DNA from: Maribacter spongiicola
GTDB taxonomy: Bacteria; Bacteroidota; Bacteroidia; Flavobacteriales; Flavobacteriaceae
NCBI RefSeq assembly: GCF_004364165.1
Contig: NZ_SOAY01000011.1
Location: forward strand, 62,001 to 126,000
Length of the DNA: 64,000 nt
Direction of reading: 5' to 3'
Position 1 is the first letter of the stretch. Each line of letters begins with the position of its first letter. The translations under genes and the position numbers were made by a program. The notes beneath the pieces are model-generated. The model had not been told where the DNA came from. It worked only from the letters and a program-made list of their open reading frames with translations, and did no database searches. This document shows, one piece after another, positions 1 to 8,447 of the stretch.

Positions 1-825
1 GATACCCCGTATGCATATAAAAATAAACAGGTTGGTGTCCCCCAAGTTGTTGTTGATTCCTCGTTCAACCCTTTTGAAACTGTGCAACCCACGAGAGGAA
101 ATTCTTTAGGTGGCGGTAGTTATTCAAAGCCTAAAGTAGATGGTTGGGAAAATTTGTATTCAGGCATTGAAACAAATGTAGAAAGTAGTGCGAGTCATTT
201 AGAGTTCGAGTCAGAAGTTGTAAACAGTAGCATTTTTGATAATGAAAAAGATATTGTAGACCATACGACCACCACATTTCAGTTACGTAAAAAGTATATT
301 ATAACCACTATAAAATCCGGTATGGTGGTTATAAATCAAAGTAGGGCGCATCAACGCGTACTTTACGAGAACTTTTTAAAGAATATTACCATTAAAGAAG
401 CCGTAAGTCAGCAGTTACTTTTTCCGTTGTCGTTGTCTTTTTCACCAGGGGAAATTAACATTCTGAAAGATATTAAAGAGAATTTATGTACTGTCGGTTT
501 TGTATTCGGAGAAATTTCTGATGACGGTGTAGAAATTTCAGGTGTGCCGGTTTTAGTTGTTGAAAGTGAGGTGCAGATGATTATGGAGCAACTAATTTCT
601 GATTTTCAACAAGAGATACCTGGCGATAGTTTCTCACAAAGTGATATGCTGGCAAAGACTTTGGCAAAAACACTCTCGGTAAAAACAGGTGAGACATTAG
701 ACGAGTTTTCTCAAGTGAAATTAGTGAATGATTTATTCGCTTGTAAAGAATCTACCTTGAGTCCGTTTAACAAAAGAGTATATGTTACTATTACAGAAAA
801 TGATATTGAACGAAAATTTATATAA
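1..825 (+). CDS. mutL: DNA mismatch repair protein MutL, C-terminal part (5' truncated by window)
   Basis: The frame is open from base 1, so this is the last 274 residues of a longer protein; the GTG at 82 is internal. The visible part is the end of the linker (VDSSFNPFE around residues 19-27) and the MutL C-terminal dimerisation domain, with the helix containing INQSRAHQRVLYE and an ACKES segment near the end. MutL links mismatch recognition by MutS to strand incision. In endonuclease-type MutL the helix reads DQHAxxExxxxE and a CPHGRP motif follows ACK; here the first is degenerate and the second is absent, so nicking activity is doubtful. The stop codon directly abuts the ATG of the next gene, suggesting cotranscription. 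Confidence 0.9.
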   Translation, partial: DTPYAYKNKQVGVPQVVVDSSFNPFETVQPTRGNSLGGGSYSKPKVDGWENLYSGIETNVESSASHLEFESEVVNSSIFDNEKDIVDHTTTTFQLRKKYIITTIKSGMVVINQSRAHQRVLYENFLKNITIKEAVSQQLLFPLSLSFSPGEINILKDIKENLCTVGFVFGEISDDGVEISGVPVLVVESEVQMIMEQLISDFQQEIPGDSFSQSDMLAKTLAKTLSVKTGETLDEFSQVKLVNDLFACKESTLSPFNKRVYVTITENDIERKFI

Positions 826-1569
826 ATGGGAAGATTAACGGAAACAATTAAGCACTTACTTATTATAAATGTGCTGTTTTTTATAGCTACGCAAATGTAT
901 GGGGAGCAAATGTACGAGTGGTTTTCTTTGTACTTTCCTAAAAACGATCATTTTCAGCTTTGGCAAATATTAACTCATATGTTCATGCATGGTGGGTTTA
1001 TGCATATTCTATTTAATATGTATGCGCTGTGGGCTTTCGGGACACCTTTAGAGCGTATGTGGGGTAGAAATAAGTTTTTGTTTTTCTATATCTCAGCGGG
1101 TTTAGGTGCGGCTTTAATTCATATAGGTGTTAATTATTATTACTACAATGCCGGCATGAGCGCTTTAGTTGATTCGGGAATTTCTGAAAGTAGTATTTTA
1201 GAAATTATTAATAGTGGTCAGTATAACACAGAGTGGTATGCCATTGCAGGAAAAGATACTATTGATAATTTTTTAGCGGCTTTTAATACACCTGTAGTTG
1301 GGGCATCAGGAGCTATTTATGGTATTTTAGTGGCATTCGGAATGTCTTATCCGAATAGTGAACTATTTCTAATGTTTCTGCCTGTTCCTATAAAAGCCAA
1401 ATTTTTTATTCCCGTTTTAATTGGGTTAGATTTGTTTTCCGGAGTTACGGGTTATAGTTTATTCGGACAAGGTATAGCGCATTTTGCACACGTAGGTGGC
1501 GCTTTATTCGGATTCATTATGATGTGGTACTGGAAAAAAAATCAGTTTAATAAAAATAGGTGGAACTAA
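826..1569 (+). CDS. Rhomboid family intramembrane serine protease (first of two)
   Basis: This 247-residue polytopic membrane protein belongs to the rhomboid protease family, which cleaves transmembrane substrates within the bilayer. The catalytic serine is in GASGA (Ser161) and the partner histidine in AHVGG (His222). The HMFMHGGFMHILFN segment (residues 51-64) is the conserved second-helix region. About six hydrophobic segments are visible. There is a longer polar loop at about residues 113-155 before the catalytic helix. ATG at 826 follows the mutL stop with no gap. Substrate unknown. Confidence 0.92.
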   Translation: MGRLTETIKHLLIINVLFFIATQMYGEQMYEWFSLYFPKNDHFQLWQILTHMFMHGGFMHILFNMYALWAFGTPLERMWGRNKFLFFYISAGLGAALIHIGVNYYYYNAGMSALVDSGISESSILEIINSGQYNTEWYAIAGKDTIDNFLAAFNTPVVGASGAIYGILVAFGMSYPNSELFLMFLPVPIKAKFFIPVLIGLDLFSGVTGYSLFGQGIAHFAHVGGALFGFIMMWYWKKNQFNKNRWN

Positions 1570-1572
1570 ATT

Positions 1573-2451
1573 ATGGCTCAACCAGATTTAAAATATCAGT
1601 TTAGTAGGTTAAATATAGCAGAGAAACTTATTGCGGTCAATGTCGTAGTTTTTATAGTAAATGCTTTAATCCCGTTTTTACTGGGCATACAAAAAAATAG
1701 CATTGCTCAATGGTTTGAGCTAAATAATGATATTGTTGATATCGTTTTTCAGCCATGGTCAATTATTACCTATTCATTTTTTCATGGTGGAATCGGGCAC
1801 TTGTTCTGGAACATGCTGATGATTTATTTTGTGGGTAGAATATTTTTAAATCTATTTGATGCCAAACGATTTTTAAACGTTTATCTACTTGGTGTTATTT
1901 TAGGGGGACTATTCTTTGTGTTAGGATATAATATCTTTCCTGCATTTTTTGATACGAATGCAGCTCTAATTGGTGCTTCAGCTGGTGCAAGCGCTGTATT
2001 AATATTCATCTGTACTTATTTACCTAATCAAGAAGTTAGGGTCATATTTTTTAATGTTAAGCTTTGGATGGTTGGTGCTGTACTGGTTTTAAGTGATTTA
2101 ATTCAATTGCCTATTAGTAACTCTGGTGGACATTTAGCGCATTTAGGTGGTGCATTTCTTGGGTATTTATATGCTAGTCAATTATTGAAAGGAAACGACA
2201 TAGGATCAGGGTTCTCAAAGTTTATGGATAGTATAGCGAACCTATTTAAAGGTTCAGAGAAGAAGGCACCAATGAAAACGGTTTATAAAAATAAAACTAC
2301 TGCTGCAAATACATCATCTGCGGCAGATTATGATAAAAAAACACATCAAAAAAAGATTGATGCTATTCTAGATAAAATAAGCAAGTCTGGTTATGAAAGT
2401 CTTTCAAAGGCAGAAAAAGACTTTTTGTTTAAGGCTGGTAAAGAGAATTGA
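1573..2451 (+). CDS. Rhomboid family intramembrane serine protease with DUF6576-like C-terminal tail
   Basis: Second rhomboid, 292 residues, starting 3 bases after the first. It has the rhomboid core with a GASAG serine motif (Ser136, Ala instead of the usual Gly after Ser) and a HLAHLGG histidine motif (His187, His190). After the last membrane helix (about residue 205) comes a charged cytoplasmic tail ending in a short helical module (about residues 258-290, LDKISKSGYESLSKAEKDFL) that matches the DUF6576 element found on Bacteroidota rhomboids. The two tandem rhomboids are paralogues but clearly diverged, so they probably have different substrates. The stop overlaps the region just before the next start. 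Confidence 0.9.
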   Translation: MAQPDLKYQFSRLNIAEKLIAVNVVVFIVNALIPFLLGIQKNSIAQWFELNNDIVDIVFQPWSIITYSFFHGGIGHLFWNMLMIYFVGRIFLNLFDAKRFLNVYLLGVILGGLFFVLGYNIFPAFFDTNAALIGASAGASAVLIFICTYLPNQEVRVIFFNVKLWMVGAVLVLSDLIQLPISNSGGHLAHLGGAFLGYLYASQLLKGNDIGSGFSKFMDSIANLFKGSEKKAPMKTVYKNKTTAANTSSAADYDKKTHQKKIDAILDKISKSGYESLSKAEKDFLFKAGKEN

Positions 2452-2453
2452 GC

Positions 2454-3482
2454 ATGAAGAAAATGTCTTTTTTTAAGAAATTCATGTTGTTTTTAAATTT
2501 GATTGTGGCTTTCTGTTTGTTTTTGGCTTGTGTAGTACCTTACACATCTTCTGCAAGTTTAGCCTTTATTAGTTTAACGGTGCCAGCTTTGGTTATAATC
2601 AATATGCTATTTTTCTTGTATTGGTTAATTGGTAAAAAGATATATCTACTGCTGTCTCTTTCCATATTAGTTTTCGGTTACTTTACACTCGGATCTTTTA
2701 TCGCTTTTAATGGGAGGTCAAACAATATGGCTGATTCTGAAAATATTTCGTTGTTAAGTTATAATGTGTTGAGTTTTCATAATAGTGATAATGATTATGA
2801 AATTAATACGGCTCCTGAAATTGTGGATTTTATAGAAGATGAAAATCCAGATGTTCTCTTATTTCAAGAATTTCAAAGTTTTTACATAAAGGATGATATG
2901 TTAGGGAACTACCCATATGTTTCTAAAAGAGAAAGTTTGGAAGAAGTACAAGGAGGTAAGAATTTAGCTGTTTATTCTAAATATAAAATTATAAATAATG
3001 GAACATTAGAATTTCCTGACACTTATAATGGTGGACTTTTTGTTGACCTCCTAGTAAAGAGAGATACATTAAGAGTTTTTAATCTTCATATGGAATCGTT
3101 TGGGGTAAGGCCTTATAGTATAAAATATGAGCGGTCTGATCGTTTGTTTGTTCGGTTAAGAGACTCTTTTGCAAAGCAACAAAAGCAAGCTTTAATTGTA
3201 AAACAATATATCAATGAAAGTCCATATAAAGTTATAGTTGCAGGCGATTTTAATAATACTCAATTCTCTAAAAGTTATTTTGATATTAAAGGAGATTTAA
3301 ATGATAGCTTTTTAGAAGGAGGTCACGGTTATGGTGAAACTATAAAATTTTGGAAATTTCCTTTTAGAATTGACATGCTGCTATTGGATTCTTCATTTGA
3401 AGTACTTTCTCATAAAAATTATAATATAGATTTATCTGACCATGAGCCTATCATGGCTACATTTAAACTGCCTAGCGAATAA
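2454..3482 (+). CDS. Membrane-anchored endonuclease/exonuclease/phosphatase family protein
   Basis: The protein has 342 residues from the ATG at 2454; a TTG two codons upstream is less likely. Three N-terminal membrane helices (about residues 9-30, 34-57 and 61-82) anchor an EEP-fold catalytic domain (about residues 95-342). The EEP motifs are visible: LSYNVLSF, the metal-binding Glu in LLFQEFQ, AGDFNN, and the terminal SDHEPIM. Such enzymes hydrolyse phosphodiesters or phosphomonoesters in nucleic acids, lipids or inositol phosphates; the substrate cannot be read from the sequence. Its last 11 bases overlap the convergent DUF6122 gene. Confidence 0.85.
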   Translation: MKKMSFFKKFMLFLNLIVAFCLFLACVVPYTSSASLAFISLTVPALVIINMLFFLYWLIGKKIYLLLSLSILVFGYFTLGSFIAFNGRSNNMADSENISLLSYNVLSFHNSDNDYEINTAPEIVDFIEDENPDVLLFQEFQSFYIKDDMLGNYPYVSKRESLEEVQGGKNLAVYSKYKIINNGTLEFPDTYNGGLFVDLLVKRDTLRVFNLHMESFGVRPYSIKYERSDRLFVRLRDSFAKQQKQALIVKQYINESPYKVIVAGDFNNTQFSKSYFDIKGDLNDSFLEGGHGYGETIKFWKFPFRIDMLLLDSSFEVLSHKNYNIDLSDHEPIMATFKLPSE

Positions 3483-3783
3483 AATAGCAATCGACCGTAT
3501 CGGCTAAAATGTGTATAAGTAATGCCAAACCTATAATTCGGGTCTTCTTGTAAGCAAATAATATCGTATATATGCCAATAGCCCAATAGGTATGTAATGG
3601 GTGAAAATTTATACTACATCGATTTGGATCGAATATAGGTGTTGCTAATACATGGTCGATGTCAATTAGAATACCTATTAAAAGTATGATGGCTACCCAT
3701 AGCCTATTTTCCTTATAAAAATAAATTGCAATTATAATTGGTACTATAAAATGGATTCCGTAATGCGCTAAAAACCTAATCAT
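3472..3783 (-). CDS. DUF6122 family membrane protein
   Basis: Small 103-residue hydrophobic protein with three or four membrane segments. Conserved-looking polar residues lie at membrane edges: His7, His11, the DIDH cluster at 41-44, His61/His64, and HILAD at 91-95. This pattern resembles YdjM/LexA-regulated-type membrane metal-dependent hydrolases, and DUF6122 is the family I recognise. The biochemical function is unknown. It is the last gene of the leftward run and overlaps the wbqC-like gene by 8 bases, so it is likely translationally coupled to it. Confidence 0.75.
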   Translation of the reverse strand: MIRFLAHYGIHFIVPIIIAIYFYKENRLWVAIILLIGILIDIDHVLATPIFDPNRCSINFHPLHTYWAIGIYTILFAYKKTRIIGLALLIHILADTVDCYFIR

Positions 3784-4405
3784 TAGCTGGGGCTATAAAC
3801 TCACTGTTTAAATAGTCTACCGTATTTGGACCAAGATTAAAAAGTGCATCTAATATGCTTAAATTGGGAAGAAAACCATGTCGGTCATTGAAAACCTGAG
3901 TATACGTATTAAATTTTAGTTGATGTTTTAACTTTGCACTGATTAAAAATCTATAATCTTCATTGTGTATTGGGGTAATTTCAAATGACTCTGATTTTGC
4001 CAGTGGCATTTCCAGTTGTAGACAATCAAAAATGGTCTCTATAGTCTTTAAATTGTATTCAAGCAACTTTTCGTAAGGCTGGTTGTAGAGAGCTTTAATT
4101 TCATCTTCATAAAACTCAAAGAAAGGCGATGTCCTGTAGGCTGTTTCTAAGGTACGCCAATGTTGACGTTGCCAGAGATAAGAATTGTCTATTAAAACAT
4201 CTTTATATTTTTGCCTGCCATTTGCTCTACCAGCATGAATTATTGGAATGCTCAATATATGCTTGCCTCGGTCATTAGAAATATAAGTTCTATTTCTAAA
4301 CGTCTGTTTCTGGTAATTGTCGTTTACCTCCCAACAAATTGGGTGGTGCATAATATAGCTGAACGTTAATATGTTCGGAAAATAAGATGGATGTATTAAT
4401 TTCAC
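3776..4405 (-). CDS. WbqC family protein
   Basis: A 209-residue protein of the WbqC-like family, recognised from the N-terminal HPSYFPNILTF block, the RTYISNDRGKHILSIPI block and WRTLETAYRTSPFFEFYED (residues 83-101). WbqC proteins are linked to O-antigen or surface sugar gene clusters in other bacteria, but their reaction is not established. The start is GTG, overlapping the TGA of lepB as GTGA (4402-4405), which argues for translational coupling. No signal peptide; probably cytoplasmic. Confidence 0.85.
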   Translation of the reverse strand: MKLIHPSYFPNILTFSYIMHHPICWEVNDNYQKQTFRNRTYISNDRGKHILSIPIIHAGRANGRQKYKDVLIDNSYLWQRQHWRTLETAYRTSPFFEFYEDEIKALYNQPYEKLLEYNLKTIETIFDCLQLEMPLAKSESFEITPIHNEDYRFLISAKLKHQLKFNTYTQVFNDRHGFLPNLSILDALFNLGPNTVDYLNSEFIAPAND

Positions 4406-6102
4406 TTTTTTTCCTTTTTACGTTTCCAGAACCAATTTCCTACGAAATAGGCTACGAGTAAAATTAAGAAATATTTGAAATAAGATTGTGGTTCTCCGTC
4501 GCCGTTGACTGTAGTGAATATTCGATCCCATCTTGGTCTCCAGTTGCTAATACCTTCCGTGAAATTATCAAAGCTCATCCAAATGAAAATTGGAGTACCT
4601 ACAATATGATTTTCTGGCACATAACCCCAGGCTCTACTATCTTCAGAGTGGTCTCTGTTGTCACCCATCATCCAAAAATAATCTTGTTTAAAAGTATAGG
4701 TAGTGGCTGGCGACCCATTAATACTTATTTGATTTCCAGATACAGAAATTTCGTTCTTTTCGTACTCCTTAATAATCTTTTTGTAAAGTGGAAGTACTTT
4801 TAAGTTAAGGTCTACTGTAGCTCCCTTTTGAGGAATATAAATAGGTCCTAATTGACTATAGTTCCAAGGGTAATCTGGACTCTGAGGAAATAAGTTGATG
4901 CCTCTTCTTCCTTTTTCTGCAACTATTTGAACTACAGAATCTATATCAGGATTTTTACCTAGTGAAGAAACCATATCAGCTGTTAGTGGCACGGTACGTT
5001 TTCTGTCGGTAATCTCTTTTAATGCTAATCTATATTTAGATATCACATTGGCAGGTATGCCAGATCCTTTTGTGTATAACTCTAGTTGACCATTCTCAGT
5101 TTGATTAAAGCCCATTATATAAGACCTTAATCCATTCACTTGGTCTTGGTTAAGCGGACTTGATTGGTATTTTCTAGTGAAATCGGTAATGCCCAAATTA
5201 TCAAGAGTTCTAGACGATACTCCTTTGGAGCTATAGATATCATAGTCAAATTGCGGTTTAGCGCTTTTTGGTAATTCTAATTGTTTTCCGTTTATAAAAA
5301 CATAACCATTTCGAACCTCTAAAGAATCGCCTGGCACACCAACACAGCGTTTTACATAGTTAGATTTTTTGTCAATAGGCTTGTCAACACCTTTTTCTTT
5401 TTTGAAAAATACACGAACGGTATCTGCAGGCCAACTGAAAACTACAATATCGTTTCTTTCTACTTTGGTAAACCCTGGTAGTCTAAAATAGGGTAGTTGT
5501 GGTTTTTTCAAGTATGAAGGAATTCCTAAGCCTGGTAATGTATCATGAACCATAGGCGCAGCAACAGTCGTCATAGGTGTTCTTGCGCCGTAGTGAAATT
5601 TGCTTACAAAAAGAAAGTCTCCTACTCTTAAAGTACGTTCTAGAGAACCTGTAGGTATTACATAAGGTTGAATAAAATAAGTGTGTACCAAAGTAGCAGC
5701 AACTACTGCGAATAAAATGGAGCTAACCCATTCACCTGCTGCGGTTGTTGGGTGTAGAGATCGGTCTTCAATGTATTTAACGTCTAGGGTATAGTTTACA
5801 TAGTAAATGTATAAGCCAAGCGTTAATACAACAATCCAAGTTTCTAATTTACTATTTCTACCAAAGCTTCTTATGGTTTCTACCCATATTACCGGGAACA
5901 TCAATAAGTTAATAATAGGTATGAATAATAATATTACCCACCATTTTGGTCTATTGATAATTTGCATTAAAACTATAGCGTTGTAAACAGGTATAGCTGC
6001 TTCCCAGGCTTTTCTTCCAGCTTTTACGTAAAGTTTCCAAGTACCTAAAAAATGTATTACTTGTACAATGAGAATAAAAATAATCCATTGAGTGCCGTTC
6101 AT
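4402..6102 (-). CDS. lepB: Signal peptidase I (long flavobacterial form)
   Basis: Type I signal peptidase that removes signal peptides from exported proteins at the outer face of the inner membrane. At 566 residues it is much longer than typical LepB. Residues 1-110 form a DUF5684-like block of membrane helices, then another helix (125-145) leads into the catalytic domain. The nucleophile box is PTGSLERTL (Ser153), the general base is in NYVKRCVG (Lys251), and the GDNRDHSEDSR box is at 480-490. About 220 residues are inserted between the Lys and GDNR boxes. A C-terminal hydrophobic segment near 545-560 precedes a KKKEKK tail. It is cotranscribed with wbqC-like and DUF6122 and lies 96 bases after dapB. 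Confidence 0.95.
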   Translation of the reverse strand: MNGTQWIIFILIVQVIHFLGTWKLYVKAGRKAWEAAIPVYNAIVLMQIINRPKWWVILLFIPIINLLMFPVIWVETIRSFGRNSKLETWIVVLTLGLYIYYVNYTLDVKYIEDRSLHPTTAAGEWVSSILFAVVAATLVHTYFIQPYVIPTGSLERTLRVGDFLFVSKFHYGARTPMTTVAAPMVHDTLPGLGIPSYLKKPQLPYFRLPGFTKVERNDIVVFSWPADTVRVFFKKEKGVDKPIDKKSNYVKRCVGVPGDSLEVRNGYVFINGKQLELPKSAKPQFDYDIYSSKGVSSRTLDNLGITDFTRKYQSSPLNQDQVNGLRSYIMGFNQTENGQLELYTKGSGIPANVISKYRLALKEITDRKRTVPLTADMVSSLGKNPDIDSVVQIVAEKGRRGINLFPQSPDYPWNYSQLGPIYIPQKGATVDLNLKVLPLYKKIIKEYEKNEISVSGNQISINGSPATTYTFKQDYFWMMGDNRDHSEDSRAWGYVPENHIVGTPIFIWMSFDNFTEGISNWRPRWDRIFTTVNGDGEPQSYFKYFLILLVAYFVGNWFWKRKKEKK

Positions 6103-6198
6103 ATTCTTTAATTTTTATCGAAATAGGATGAATTTATTTTGATGCCATTTAAGTCATCAATAAATCATCAGTCTTTAAGTTTGATTATTGTTACGCTT

Positions 6199-6900
6199 TT
6201 AACCTAGGTTTAACACATCTCGCATAGAGAAAACGCCTGTTTTGCCAATAATCCATTCTGCCGCTGTAACAGCTCCTAATGCAAAACCTTCTCTATTGTG
6301 GGCAGTATGCTTTATCTCAATACTGTCAACAATACTATCATAGGCTACGGTATGTGTGCCTGGTACCGAGCCAATTCTTTTAGATGTAATTTTCAAGGTT
6401 TCTTGAGATGCACTGTCTAACTTCCATTGCTTATAGTTGGAGTTTGCAATAACACCTTCTGCTAAAGTAATTGCTGTTCCGCTGGGTGCATCTAGCTTTT
6501 GCGTGTGATGTATTTCTTCAAGTTCTACGTTGTACTCTGGTAGATTTTGCATCATTTTTGCCAAGTAATTATTCAGCTCGAAAAAAATGTTTACACCTAG
6601 ACTAAAATTAGAAGCATATATAAATGCTCCTTGTTTTTCACTACACAGTGTTATGGCATCTTCGTATTTGTTCAACCAACCAGTGGTACCCGATATTATT
6701 GGTACATTGTTATGTAAACATTTGGTAATATTACCGAAAGCTGCTTCTGGCATACTGAAATCAATAGCAACATCCATAGTGCTAAAATCAATATTTTCAG
6801 AATTTTCATCTATTTTGGCGACAATTTCATGACCACGTTTAAGAGCTATTTGCTCTATCATCTGTCCCATTTTTCCGTATCCGAAAAGTGCGATTCTCAT
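6199..6900 (-). CDS. dapB: 4-hydroxy-tetrahydrodipicolinate reductase
   Basis: DapB reduces 4-hydroxy-tetrahydrodipicolinate to tetrahydrodipicolinate with NAD(P)H in the lysine and meso-diaminopimelate pathway, supplying peptidoglycan cross-link precursors. The Rossmann motif GYGKMG is at residues 7-12, SGTTGW follows near 70-75, and the signature block EEIHHTQKLDAPSGTA is near residues 127-142. The protein has 233 residues, shorter than the roughly 270 of E. coli DapB but usual for Flavobacteriia. It starts 2 bases after the DUF5683 stop, so it is in the parA-parB operon. Confidence 0.95.
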   Translation of the reverse strand: MRIALFGYGKMGQMIEQIALKRGHEIVAKIDENSENIDFSTMDVAIDFSMPEAAFGNITKCLHNNVPIISGTTGWLNKYEDAITLCSEKQGAFIYASNFSLGVNIFFELNNYLAKMMQNLPEYNVELEEIHHTQKLDAPSGTAITLAEGVIANSNYKQWKLDSASQETLKITSKRIGSVPGTHTVAYDSIVDSIEIKHTAHNREGFALGAVTAAEWIIGKTGVFSMRDVLNLG

Positions 6901-6902
6901 TC

Positions 6903-7544
6903 TTAAAATTTTATAATTAATGCCATTCCGTAATTAGGACTATTGGTTACCTGATTAAAGTCAAAATAAGGCTCAAAGTCCAAACTTAGGTCATCGTCAA
7001 TATTGAATTGTTTTAAATGCGCATCTACATTGGCATCTACTATATTTAATACATACATACCAATTGCGGCCACTAACCAAAGGTCGCGGTCATTTTGAAA
7101 ACGTTCCTGTTGATTTTCTAATCTGTCTACATCGAAAAGTGGTAATGTGCCCTCACCATTAAATTCATCATCGGTAAAGCCGGCTTGTCTTCTTATGAAT
7201 GCTGTTCTGAAACGTTTGTATTGGTCATTATTCCAACTATACATGTAAGCACTACCACCAATAAGTCCCCAAGCAATAGGTGCTTTCCAATAGCGCTTGT
7301 TGTAAATTTGACCGGCACCTGGTAAAATAGCAGAGTAAAATGCGGCTTTACTTGGCGCTAACGGATTGAATTCTTTTTTAGCTTTTTTGAAAGAAACAGA
7401 ATCTTTGATGACAATACCATTTTTGGCAAGGTCGCCCTGTACACTATCTATTTCAATTTTAGCAATAGAATCTTGTTTCTCTTGAGAAAAAGAGAAATTA
7501 ATGAATAATAATAATGTACTAAATAATGAAAGATAGCTACGCAC
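6903..7544 (-). CDS. DUF5683 domain protein, exported
   Basis: A 213-residue protein with an N-terminal signal peptide (residues 1-20, ending near FSFS-QEK). The DUF5683 core follows from about residue 60 (APSKAAFYSAILPGAGQIYN), with membrane-prone segments near 83-103 and 155-170. The function of the family is unknown; it is a common partner of parB and dapB in Flavobacteriia. The start is GTG at 7544, overlapping the parB stop by 8 bases. Placement between chromosome partition and cell-wall precursor genes suggests an envelope role, which is inference. Confidence 0.75.
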   Translation of the reverse strand: MRSYLSLFSTLLLFINFSFSQEKQDSIAKIEIDSVQGDLAKNGIVIKDSVSFKKAKKEFNPLAPSKAAFYSAILPGAGQIYNKRYWKAPIAWGLIGGSAYMYSWNNDQYKRFRTAFIRRQAGFTDDEFNGEGTLPLFDVDRLENQQERFQNDRDLWLVAAIGMYVLNIVDANVDAHLKQFNIDDDLSLDFEPYFDFNQVTNSPNYGMALIIKF

Positions 7545-8445
7545 CTGTTATCAATTTTTTGATACGGTCAAATTCCTCTTGAGACTTAAATGGTATGGTT
7601 ATTTTCCCTCTTTCGTTATCGGTAGATTTTATATCCACTTTTACCGATAAGGCATCTGTAAGTTCTTTAATGCCCTTGCGTACAAAAACAGAAGCTTCTT
7701 TTTGAGCTGGCTTTGCGGTTTCTTTCATGGGCACATCATCAGCATGATACGCTTTTACAGCACTCTCTGTTTCTCTTACAGAAAGGTTGTCAAAGATTAT
7801 TTTCTCGTAAAGAGAAATTTGATCTTGCTTTTTGTCAATATTAACTAAAGCTCTACCATGCCCCATACTTAAAAAGCCATCTCGCATACCCGTTTGTATG
7901 ATCGGGTCTAATTTCAATAAACGTAAGTAATTGGCTATTGTTGACCGTTTTTTACCAACACGCTCGCTCAATCTTTCTTGAGTAAGATTAATTTCGTCAA
8001 TAAGACGTTGGTAAGAAAGTGCAATTTCGATGGGATCTAAATCTTGCCGTTGTATATTTTCGACCAATGCCATCTCTAAAGACTCTTGATCATTGGCAAT
8101 ACGTATGTATGCCGGTATAGTTTCTAAACCTAAAAGTTTAGATGCACGATATCTTCGTTCTCCAGATACTAATTGATATTCGTTGAAGCCTAATTTTCGT
8201 ACAGTAATAGGTTGAATTACACCGAGCTCTTTTATAGAAGCGGCTAATTCTTTTATAGATTCATCGTTAAAATTAGAACGTGGTTGAAACGGATTCACCT
8301 CAATATGTTCTAAATCGAGTTCAATGATATTACCTACAACTTTATCTGCATTCTTATCTGATGCCGTATTTATATCATTTTCCGGATCTTTTAAAAGAGC
8401 CGAAAGTCCTCTACCTAAAGCTTGTTTCTTTGTCGCTTTTGCCAT
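7537..8445 (-). CDS. parB: Chromosome partitioning protein ParB
   Basis: ParB binds parS sites near the origin and, as a CTP-dependent clamp, loads on DNA and interacts with ParA for segregation. The 302-residue protein has an N-terminal ALGRGLSALL box (residues 9-18) that contacts ParA, the nuclease-like CTPase domain (about 40-140) with VNPFQPR, LVSGERRYRA (residues 112-121) and ENIQRQDLDPIE, an HTH region with LTQERLSERVGKKRSTIANYLRLL, and a C-terminal dimerisation segment. It begins 2 bases after parA. I saw no consensus CACGTG-centred parS in the gap beside parA. Confidence 0.95.
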   Translation of the reverse strand: MAKATKKQALGRGLSALLKDPENDINTASDKNADKVVGNIIELDLEHIEVNPFQPRSNFNDESIKELAASIKELGVIQPITVRKLGFNEYQLVSGERRYRASKLLGLETIPAYIRIANDQESLEMALVENIQRQDLDPIEIALSYQRLIDEINLTQERLSERVGKKRSTIANYLRLLKLDPIIQTGMRDGFLSMGHGRALVNIDKKQDQISLYEKIIFDNLSVRETESAVKAYHADDVPMKETAKPAQKEASVFVRKGIKELTDALSVKVDIKSTDNERGKITIPFKSQEEFDRIKKLITGA

Positions 8446-8447
8446 AC

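Noticed and set aside
4486..4803. Plus-strand open frame of 105 codons opposite lepB
   Set aside because: It lies wholly antisense to a confidently identified gene, has no family resemblance and no promoter; a shadow of lepB codon usage.
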